The notes under the pieces: model-generated
Databases searched by the model: none
The model's input: only the letters and a program-made list of their open reading frames with translations
Told to the model about the DNA's origin: nothing
From: Phenylobacterium aquaticum
GTDB lineage: Bacteria > Pseudomonadota > Alphaproteobacteria > Caulobacterales > Caulobacteraceae
Length of the DNA stretch: 64,000 nt
NCBI RefSeq assembly: GCF_022695515.1
Contig: NZ_JALDPT010000021.1
Coordinates: 24,216-88,215, forward strand
Reading direction: 5' to 3'
Program-made: the position numbers and the translations under genes
Part shown: piece after piece, positions 19,056-28,539 of the stretch
Position numbering within the stretch: the first letter of the stretch is position 1
Layout of the letters: every line of letters starts with the position of its first letter

Positions 19056-19631
19056 ATGGCCAAGGCGATATTCCAGCGAAACCAGAAGGTTTGGGTCGAA
19101 AGCGTCGGCGCCTGGGCGGTGGTTGAGAAGATCGTGCCGATCTGGGCGAAGGGCTTCGATGAGCCGGTCCGGGTCACTTATGACGTCGGCATGGGGCGCG
19201 ATTTCCAGGCCCATGAGCTGAAGGCCGAACAGGACAGCGCCGAGACGGTGTCCGACGACGGGTCGCGCTGGCGGCTGCTGCGCGCCAAGAACAAGTGGCA
19301 GACCGAGGACAACTGCCGCCACCATCCCTATCCGGGCAGCTATCCGGTGGTGGTCACGGATCTGAACGACTGGGGCGGCTGGCGGGTGCCCGGCGCGGAA
19401 TATGATCGTGACCCGGCCAAGATCGAACATCAGGCCCGGCTGATCGCCTCGGCGCCGCGGCTGCTGGAGGCCTGCCGCCGGGTGGTGACTATGGTCGACG
19501 AAAGCCCCGGCGAGGCGCCGACGGAAATCGTGCGCCTGGCCGAGGACATCATGAAGATCGAGGCCTATCTGAAGTCGGTCCCGGCGGCGGAGACGCGCGA
19601 GGCGGACCCCGCCGCCCACGCCGCCGAGTAG
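19056..19631 (+). CDS. Conserved hypothetical protein
   Basis: A 191-residue soluble protein that I do not recognise. It begins MAKAIFQRNQKVWVESVGAW and has a conserved-looking middle (RWRLLRAKNKWQT, HHPYPGSYPVVVTDLNDWGG). The C-terminal third is helical (RLIASAPRLLEACRRVVTMV). There is no signal peptide or membrane segment. ATG 19056 is preceded by AGGGGC at good distance; a GTG six bases upstream is too close to it. It stands alone between the dehydrogenase operon and ompW. Confidence 0.7.
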   Translation: MAKAIFQRNQKVWVESVGAWAVVEKIVPIWAKGFDEPVRVTYDVGMGRDFQAHELKAEQDSAETVSDDGSRWRLLRAKNKWQTEDNCRHHPYPGSYPVVVTDLNDWGGWRVPGAEYDRDPAKIEHQARLIASAPRLLEACRRVVTMVDESPGEAPTEIVRLAEDIMKIEAYLKSVPAAETREADPAAHAAE

Positions 19632-19653
19632 GACGTCCCGACGACCGTTTGGC

Positions 19654-20304
19654 TTAGAACTTGTAGCCGAAGCCGGCGGACACGACCCACGGGTCGAGGT
19701 TCACCTTGGACTTCAGCGTGCCGCCATTGATCTTGGCGTCGGTTTCGAAGAACACCTTCTTCACGTCGACATTGACGCTCCAGGGGCCCTTGGTGGCGAT
19801 GTCGGCGCCGGCCTGCAGGGCGTATCCGAAGCCGTCCTTCAGCTTCACGTTGAAGCCGTTCTTATCCTTGCCGCTGTAGAAGATCATGTAGTTCACGCCC
19901 GCGCCCACATAGGGGCTGAACTTGGCGTCCGGCGCGAAGTGATATTGCAGCGAGACGACCGGCGGCAGGACCCAGGTGTCATGCACGGCCACGTCGACGC
20001 CCGCGCCCTTTGCCTTGATCGTGTGCTTGGAGGTGCCGGCGATGGCTTCGATGGCCACGTGGTCGGTCAGGAAGTAGCTAAGGCCGATGGTCGGGACCAC
20101 GTCGTCCTTCACGTCGACATGCAGGCCCGTGGCCGCACCGGCCGCGGTGGTGATGGCGTCGCTGGTGTCGGGCGAGACGTCCGTCGCGCGGACGTTCAGC
20201 ATGATCAGGCCCTTGTGCTTGGGCGTGAACTCTTGCGCATTGGCGGTCCCGGCGAGGGCGAGGACGGCGGCGCCGGCGAGCAGCGCGGTGCGGATGACGG
20301 TCAT
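19654..20304 (-). CDS. ompW: OmpW-family outer-membrane protein
   Basis: A 216-residue small beta-barrel. A signal peptide (MTVIRTALLAGAAVLALAGT, cleaved at ANAQ) is followed by eight predicted strands, with family signatures TIGLSYFLTDHVAIEAIAGT, FSPYVGAGVNYMIFYS and the C-terminal VSAGFGYKF. OmpW forms a hydrophobic channel and in several proteobacteria is induced when oxygen is low. AAGGGG precedes ATG 20304. A near-consensus FNR/FixK site lies 76 bases upstream of the start, consistent with oxygen control. Confidence 0.92.
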   Translation of the reverse strand: MTVIRTALLAGAAVLALAGTANAQEFTPKHKGLIMLNVRATDVSPDTSDAITTAAGAATGLHVDVKDDVVPTIGLSYFLTDHVAIEAIAGTSKHTIKAKGAGVDVAVHDTWVLPPVVSLQYHFAPDAKFSPYVGAGVNYMIFYSGKDKNGFNVKLKDGFGYALQAGADIATKGPWSVNVDVKKVFFETDAKINGGTLKSKVNLDPWVVSAGFGYKF

Positions 20305-20379
20305 GAGATGTATCCCCTTCTTGGCGGCAGGTCGGTGCTGCCTTGAGCGAGGGGATCGCGCCGCCGGGGCCTCACGGCC

Positions 20380-20393
20380 TTGATCTAACTCAA
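20380..20393. promoter_or_regulatory. FNR/FixK-like binding site upstream of ompW
   Basis: TTGATCTAACTCAA matches the FNR/FixK consensus (TTGAY-N4-RTCAA) with one mismatch. It sits 76 bases before the ompW start codon, a normal activator position. Regulation by FixK is inferred from the motif only. Confidence 0.45.
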
Positions 20394-20508
20394 ACGACTG
20401 TTTGAACCGGCGAGGTGTGTGTTTCAGGTCGCAGTCACGGCGCCAAACCGGTCGATTTCGACGCCGACCGCCCTCGCCCTTCGGCCGGCGATGGCCTAAA
20501 TCTGCGGG

Positions 20509-23127
20509 ATGCGCACCGAAACGCCCCAGCCGATCCGGCTCACCGACTATCGCCCGCCCGCCTATCTGATCGACGAGGTCCACCTGACCTTCGATCTGGC
20601 CCCGAACACCACCCGGGTGACGGCCAGGCTGTCGATCCGCCGCAATGGCGACCACGCCGAGCCCCTGGTGCTGAACGGCGAGCGGCTGAAGCCGATCTCG
20701 GTCGCGGTGGACGGCCGGGAACTCGGCGCCGCCGAGCACAGCGTCGATGCTGAATTCCTGACGGTGCCGAACGTGCCGGCGGCCTTCACCCTGACCACCG
20801 AGGTCGAGATCGATCCCGAGGCCAACAAGGCGCTGGATGGCCTCTATATGTCCGGCGGCCGCTTCTGCACCCAGTGCGAGGCCGAGGGCTTCCGCAAGAT
20901 CACCTGGTTCGCCGACCGCCCGGACGTGCTGTCCCGCTTCACCGTGCGGATCGAGGCGCCCAAGACCTATCAACGCCTGTTGTCGAACGGCAATCTGATG
21001 GAGAGCGGCGACTTGCCCGGCGGCAAGCGCTACGCCGCCTGGAACGACCCCTTCCCCAAGCCCTGCTATCTGTTCGCCCTGGTGGCGGGCGAGCTCGACG
21101 AGCTGTCCGACTCCCTGGTGACCATGAGCGGCCGCACGGTCGATCTGAAGATCTATGTCGACCCCGGCATGGCCGGCCGCGCGACCTACGCCATGGACGC
21201 GCTCAAGCGCTCGATGAAGTGGGACGAGGAAGCCTTCGGCCGCGAATACGACCTCGACCTGTTCATGATCGTCGCCGTCCGCGACTTCAATTTCGGGGCG
21301 ATGGAGAACAAGGGGTTGAACATCTTCAACTCCTCCCTGCTGCTGGCCGACCCAGCCACCGCCACCGACTTCGACTATGAGCGGATCGAGAGCGTCGTCG
21401 CCCACGAGTATTTCCACAACTGGACCGGCGATCGCATCACCTGCCGCGACTGGTTCCAACTGTGCCTGAAGGAAGGCTTGACCGTCTTCCGTGACCAGAG
21501 CTTCTCGGCTGACATGCGCGGCGAGGCCGTCCAGCGGATCAAGGACGTCAAGGCCCTGCGCGCCCGGCAGTTCTCCGAGGACCAGGGGCCGCTGGCCCAC
21601 CCGGTGCGGCCGTCCAGCTATCTGAAGATCGACAACTTCTACACCGCGACCATCTATGAGAAGGGCGCGGAGGTCATCCGGATGCTCAAGACCCTGATCG
21701 GGCCTGAGAAGTTCCGCGAGGGCATGGACCTCTATTTCGACCGCTGGGACGGCCACGCCACCACGGTCGAGGAGTTCATCCGCTGCTTCGCCGACGTCAC
21801 CGGCGAAGACCTCAGCGACTTCTTCGCCTGGTACGAACAGGCCGGCACGCCGAAGGTCAGCCTGGTTCAGAGCTATGACGCCGAGGCCCGGACCCTGACC
21901 CTGGAGTTCAGCCAGGAGATCGACCCGACCTCCGGCCAGCCGACCAAGCGCCCCCTGCCCACCCCCGTCCGCATCGGGCTGCTCGATGGCGAGGGCCGCA
22001 CCCTGGCCTTCGAACGCGACGGCCAGGCGGTCGATGAGACCGTGGTCGTTCTGGACCAGGCCAAGGCCAAGGTGGTCCTGACCGGGGTCGACTCGGCACC
22101 CGTGGTCTCGGCCCTGCGCGGCTTCTCCGCGCCCGTGACGCTGACCACCGATTCGCCGTCCAAGGACCGCTACGTCCAGCTGGCCGGCGACCCGGACCTG
22201 TTCAATCGCTGGGAGTCCGGCCAGGACCTGGCCCGCGACCTGATCCTCGGCCGTGCGGCCGGCAAGCCCGACGAGGTGGGCGAGGAACGCTACGCCCACG
22301 CCGTGGCCCGCGCCCTGGCCGACCAGGCCGCCGATCCGGCCTTCAAGGCCCTGCTGCTCGCCCTGCCCAGCGAATCCGACCTGGTCCTGGCCCGCCAGCC
22401 GGCCGATCCGGCGGCGATCCATGCGGCCCGGGAGGCCCTGCGCCAGCGGCTGGCCCTGCATCTCGAGGACGACCTCAAGCGTCTGCACATCGGTCTGCAG
22501 CAGATCGGCGATTTCTCGCCGGACGCCGCCAGCGCCGGACGCCGGGCGCTGCGCAACGCCAGCCTCGACCTGCTGGCCGCCAATCCGCGCTCCGACGTCG
22601 TCGAACTGGCGGACGGCCATTATCGCGCCGCCCTCAACATGACCGACGCCATGGGGGGCCTGAACGCCCTGATGCAGATCGGCGGCGAGGCCTATGAGGC
22701 GGCCCTGGCCGACTTCTACGACCGCTGGAAGACCGAGCCCCTGGTGATCGACAAGTGGTTCGCCCTGCAGGCCCGCGCCCCGGACGAGGGCGTGCTGGGC
22801 CGGGTGCTGGGCCTGACCGCCCATCCGGCCTTTGACCAGAAGAATCCCAACCGGCTGCGCGCCCTGGTCTCGACCTTCGCCAGCGGTAATCCGTCCCGCT
22901 TCCACGACCCCAGCGGGGCGGGCTACCGGTTCCTGGCCGATCAGATCCTGGCCGTCGACGGCTTCAACCCCATGACCGCCGCGCGCATGGTCGAACCCCT
23001 GGGCGGATGGCGGCGTTACAGCCCCGAACTGGGCGCTTTGATGAAGCAGCAGCTTCAACGGATCGCCGAAACTCAGGGCCTGTCGAAGAACGTCTATGAG
23101 TTGGTCGCCAAAGCGCTGGGCGAATAG
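20509..23127 (+). CDS. pepN: Aminopeptidase N (M1 zinc metallopeptidase)
   Basis: An 872-residue M1 aminopeptidase, nearly identical in length to E. coli PepN (870). It has the substrate-binding GAMEN motif (NFGAMENKGLN, about 263) and the zinc site HEYFHNW (about 299-305) with the second Glu in CLKEGLTVFRDQSF. It removes N-terminal residues from peptides in the cytosol. There is no signal peptide. It is upstream of a response regulator and pleC on the same strand. Confidence 0.97.
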   Translation: MRTETPQPIRLTDYRPPAYLIDEVHLTFDLAPNTTRVTARLSIRRNGDHAEPLVLNGERLKPISVAVDGRELGAAEHSVDAEFLTVPNVPAAFTLTTEVEIDPEANKALDGLYMSGGRFCTQCEAEGFRKITWFADRPDVLSRFTVRIEAPKTYQRLLSNGNLMESGDLPGGKRYAAWNDPFPKPCYLFALVAGELDELSDSLVTMSGRTVDLKIYVDPGMAGRATYAMDALKRSMKWDEEAFGREYDLDLFMIVAVRDFNFGAMENKGLNIFNSSLLLADPATATDFDYERIESVVAHEYFHNWTGDRITCRDWFQLCLKEGLTVFRDQSFSADMRGEAVQRIKDVKALRARQFSEDQGPLAHPVRPSSYLKIDNFYTATIYEKGAEVIRMLKTLIGPEKFREGMDLYFDRWDGHATTVEEFIRCFADVTGEDLSDFFAWYEQAGTPKVSLVQSYDAEARTLTLEFSQEIDPTSGQPTKRPLPTPVRIGLLDGEGRTLAFERDGQAVDETVVVLDQAKAKVVLTGVDSAPVVSALRGFSAPVTLTTDSPSKDRYVQLAGDPDLFNRWESGQDLARDLILGRAAGKPDEVGEERYAHAVARALADQAADPAFKALLLALPSESDLVLARQPADPAAIHAAREALRQRLALHLEDDLKRLHIGLQQIGDFSPDAASAGRRALRNASLDLLAANPRSDVVELADGHYRAALNMTDAMGGLNALMQIGGEAYEAALADFYDRWKTEPLVIDKWFALQARAPDEGVLGRVLGLTAHPAFDQKNPNRLRALVSTFASGNPSRFHDPSGAGYRFLADQILAVDGFNPMTAARMVEPLGGWRRYSPELGALMKQQLQRIAETQGLSKNVYELVAKALGE

Positions 23128-23204
23128 GCGTCAAACAACTTTAGGGTGCTGGTTATCCCGCGCTCCACCAGGATAGATCGGGCGATCAAGGGGGCCACGG
23201 CGGT

Positions 23205-23696
23205 ATGTCGAACGCGTTGAACCGAGTGCGCATTCTGCTCGTGGACGACAACATCCGGACGATCGACCTGGTCAAGACCATGCTCCGGGGCTTCGGCTTC
23301 GAGCGGTTCTCCGAGGCGACGACCATCGCCGAGGCCAAGAAGATCCTACGGTCCACGCCGCCAGATCTGATGCTGCTCGACTATATGATGGGCGCCGAAG
23401 AGGGCGTGACCCTGGCCCGCTGGCTGCGCAATGATCCGGCCAGTCCCGCCCCGCAGCTGCCGATCATCATGCTGACCGGCCACGCCGACCGCGCCCGGGT
23501 GATGGCCGCCCGCGACGCCGGCATCAATGAGATCTGCGTGAAGCCGTTCACCCCGGCCGACCTGATGAAGCGGATGCTCACCACCTTCGAGAACCCGAGG
23601 CCCTTCGTGAACTCGGGCACGGGCTATTTCGGCCCCGACCGGCGCCGTCACGACGACCCGAGATACAAGGGTCCGGAGCGCCGCAAGCGCAGCTGA
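23205..23696 (+). CDS. CheY-like response regulator with basic C-terminal tail
   Basis: A 163-residue single receiver domain. It has the acidic pocket LLVDDN, phospho-acceptor Asp in LLDYMM (about 59), Thr in MLTGH and Lys in VKPF. There is no DNA-binding output domain. Instead a ~35-residue tail rich in Arg/Asp (YFGPDRRRH, GPERRKRS) ends the protein, a tail common in alphaproteobacterial single-domain regulators. AAGGGGG precedes the ATG. It is directly upstream of pleC and may be a phosphorylation partner, but this is inferred from position. Confidence 0.88.
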   Translation: MSNALNRVRILLVDDNIRTIDLVKTMLRGFGFERFSEATTIAEAKKILRSTPPDLMLLDYMMGAEEGVTLARWLRNDPASPAPQLPIIMLTGHADRARVMAARDAGINEICVKPFTPADLMKRMLTTFENPRPFVNSGTGYFGPDRRRHDDPRYKGPERRKRS

Positions 23697-23816
23697 GCGC
23701 CGCGCCCCATTCAGGGTCAGGTGTGACCGCATGACTCTCGTGACGGGTCGGCGCCGCCCGCGTAGACTCGCAAGCTTCGGGGTGACTCGGTCTAGGTTCG
23801 GAAGGAGCGGCGGGCT

Positions 23817-26356
<2,540 letters not shown>

Positions 26357-26369
26357 ACAGGCGTTCCGG

Positions 26370-26885
26370 CTACTGGGCTTCGGGCCCGGGCGGCGGCGGC
26401 TCCTCGCCCATCGGCCGCATCCGGCGCATGCCGTTCAAGGGGCCGGGCGCCGACTGCATCAGGCCCCGGGCCAGTTCCGCCCGTTCCTCGGGGGGCAAGG
26501 TGGCGGCGAAATCGACGATGCGGCTCTCCACCTCGCCACGGGCCTGAACCTCCAGGGTCCGGGCGTCGGCCAGGCGCTTGCGCGTAGCGTCGGCGTCGAA
26601 GGGATCCTCCCCCAGGGCGGCGAAGGCGTCGCGGCGGGCGCGGCGGGCCTCCCGGATCTGCTGGCCGACGCCCATGGCCTGGCCCTGCAGCAGGCGGCGA
26701 TAGGCGTCGCGCTGATCGATCGGCAGGCCGTCGGCGGCGGCCCACAGCGGCTGGGGCCGATGGGGCTGAGCGGCCTCGCTGTGCAGGCGATGGCCGATCA
26801 CGAACACGCCCACGCCCGTGCCGATCACGAACAGGTTCACGGCCAGCGACAGGAACAGGGCGATGGTCAGGTTGCGGGGGCTCAT
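26370..26885 (-). CDS. Periplasmic heavy-metal sensor (CnrX/ZraP-like)
   Basis: A 171-residue protein with one N-terminal membrane anchor (about 6-32, LTIALFLSLAVNLFVIGTGV) and a helical periplasmic domain. The domain has paired long helices rich in Arg/Glu/Ala (REARRARRDAFAALGEDPFD, DFAATLPPEERAELARGLMQ), matching the Metal_resist/CpxP-like fold. In CnrYXH systems such a protein senses metal and releases the sigma factor. It starts one base after the anti-sigma gene stop, so it is part of the same operon. Confidence 0.8.
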   Translation of the reverse strand: MSPRNLTIALFLSLAVNLFVIGTGVGVFVIGHRLHSEAAQPHRPQPLWAAADGLPIDQRDAYRRLLQGQAMGVGQQIREARRARRDAFAALGEDPFDADATRKRLADARTLEVQARGEVESRIVDFAATLPPEERAELARGLMQSAPGPLNGMRRMRPMGEEPPPPGPEAQ

Positions 26886-26886
26886 C

Positions 26887-27333
26887 CTAGGCTTGGCCCT
26901 CCAGGGCCGAGGTCGAGAAGGCGCCGCTGGTGTCGGTCAGGCCTTCATAGGCGGTCATAGCGGCGCTGACCGGTTCCGTCGTCTCGGCCGTCGTCGCGCC
27001 GACGCCGGAGAGGGCGACGCCCATCATCAGCCCCGCGGCGCAGGCCGCGGCGAGCCCGGCGCCCAGGGCGCCGCGCCAGATCCAGGCTGCAGCCCGCCGC
27101 ATCGGCGCGCGGGGCGCCTGGGCGACCACCTGCTCCAGCAGGGCGTGACTGACATGGACGGGCCGCCAGGCGTCCAGCGCGGCGTCCAGGGCCTCGGCCC
27201 GGGCCAGAATCTGTCGAGCGGCCTCCGGCTGGGCGGTCATCCAGGCCGCCGCCGCCTCGCGCTCCGCCTGGGGCCAGCGCGCCACCGCGCCGCCATAGGC
27301 CTCCGCCAGCTCTTCGAACCGTTCAGGGGTCAT
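26887..27333 (-). CDS. Anti-sigma factor-like membrane protein
   Basis: A 148-residue protein with a helical cytoplasmic N-terminus (MTPERFEELAEAYGGAVARW), a single membrane helix at about 88-108 (LGAGLAAACAAGLMMGVALS) and a short periplasmic tail. The layout, and its place directly after the ECF sigma gene, indicate the cognate anti-sigma factor. No zinc-binding HxxxCxxC motif is present, so it is not of the ZAS class. Confidence 0.72.
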   Translation of the reverse strand: MTPERFEELAEAYGGAVARWPQAEREAAAAWMTAQPEAARQILARAEALDAALDAWRPVHVSHALLEQVVAQAPRAPMRRAAAWIWRGALGAGLAAACAAGLMMGVALSGVGATTAETTEPVSAAMTAYEGLTDTSGAFSTSALEGQA

Positions 27334-27343
27334 CTCGCCATCC

Positions 27344-27890
27344 TCATGACGCCACCATATCCGCCAGCGCCGTCCGCAGGGCGCGCCGGCCCCGCGACAA
27401 AAGACTTTCCAGGGCCTCGATGCTGACGCCCATCACGGCGGCGGCCTCGATATTGGTCAGGTCCTGATAGTGACACAGGGCGACCGCCTCCCGCTGCCGG
27501 TCCGGCAGGGCCTGCATGGCCTGGGCCACACGACGCCCCACATCGGCGGCCTCGAGCCCCGATCGGGGCCGGGCCCTCGTCCGCGCGCTCCGGCGGCTGG
27601 TCCATGGCGATCTCGCGCCGGCGTCTCAGCCGGTCGTAGCAAAGATTCAGGGCCACCCGATGCAGCCAGGTGTCGAACTTGGCCGCCCCCGGACGCCACT
27701 TGGGCGCCTGGCGCCAGGCGCGGATCATCGCCTCCTGGGCCACGTCCTCCGCGTCGGGCGTGTCGCCCAGCATCCGCTGGGCCAAAGCCAGCATCCGGGG
27801 CAGCTTGCGGGCCGCTAGGGCCCGCACGGCCGCGACGTCGCCCGCGGCGACGCGCAACACCAGGGCCTCGTCCGGATCGCTCGCGTCCAA
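27344..27890 (-). CDS. ECF-family RNA polymerase sigma factor (one apparent frameshift)
   Basis: About 181 residues after correction. Region 2 has MLALAQRMLGDTPDAEDVAQ and FDTWLHRVALNLCYDRLRRR; region 4 has MQALPDRQREAVALCHYQDL and a helix-turn-helix (NIEAAAVMGVSIEALESLLS). The two halves are in different frames: removing one base from a four-base C/G run at about 27557-27560 joins PAPIG to LEAADVGRRV. The gene precedes the anti-sigma and metal-sensor genes on the same strand. It probably directs the envelope or metal stress regulon of this locus. Confidence 0.88.
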
Positions 27891-27931
27891 GCCTCACCTC
27901 GCCCAGGGCCGGCGCGCCGCCGCCCGCGGGT

Positions 27932-28460
27932 TCAACCCGGCCCACGCCGGTTCTGGCGCAGGGTGAGCAATTCATCCCGGCTAAGCCAGCCATCATGATT
28001 GGTGTCGGCCGCATTGAAGCGCTTTCGCGCCCCGGCCTCGATCTCGGCGCGGGTCAGGACGCCGTCGTGATTGGCGTCCTCCTTGGCGAACCGCTGGTTC
28101 ATCCGCTGGGCCGCGTCAGGCGGCCCGAAGCCCGCCATGCGGTCGACCATCGCCTTCACCTCGGCCTTGCTGATCTTGCCGTCGTGATTGGCATCGAACC
28201 GGCGCAGCATCCGGTCGGCGGCGGCCGTCTTGAATTCGTCGAAGGTGACCTTGCCGTCGTGATTGCGGTCAGGATCCATGCGCGGACCGCCGGGGCCCCC
28301 AGGACCGCCCGGCCCGCCAGGCCCGCCAGGCCCGCCAGGGCCATGCGGGCCGCCGCGCATCATGCCGCCCGCGCCGGGGCCCGCCCGGAGGCGGCCCCAT
28401 CTGAGCCTGAGCTGCGCCCGCAACCAGCATCAGACCTGCGGCGATCATGATCCGCTTCAT
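27932..28460 (-). CDS. Secreted EF-hand calcium-binding protein with collagen-like segment (one apparent frameshift)
   Basis: About 175 residues after correction. It has a signal peptide (MKRIMIAAGLMLVAGAAQAQ), then a (Gly-Gly-Pro)n stretch, then four EF-hands: DPDRNHDGKVTFDEF, DANHDGKISKAEV, DANHDGVLTRAEI and DTNHDGWLSRDEL. The signal peptide and the body are in different frames; removing one base at about 28376-28386 joins MGPPPGG to GAGGMMRGG. It lies 41 bases upstream of the ECF sigma gene, same strand, suggesting a calcium- or metal-responsive locus. Exported to the periplasm or beyond. Confidence 0.85.
28302..28337. repeat. 9-bp tandem repeat coding for Gly-Gly-Pro
   Basis: Three perfect copies of GGCCCGCCA (28311-28337), preceded by a degenerate copy, encode the collagen-like segment of the EF-hand protein. 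Repeats of this kind are prone to slippage and also cause sequencing errors. Confidence 0.75.
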
Positions 28461-28539
28461 CGACTTGTCCTTCCGGGCGCCTGGGGGAGGCTTCGGCGCC
28501 GTTCAACCCTTCAACGTCCCTACACCGCAAGTCCGTCGG

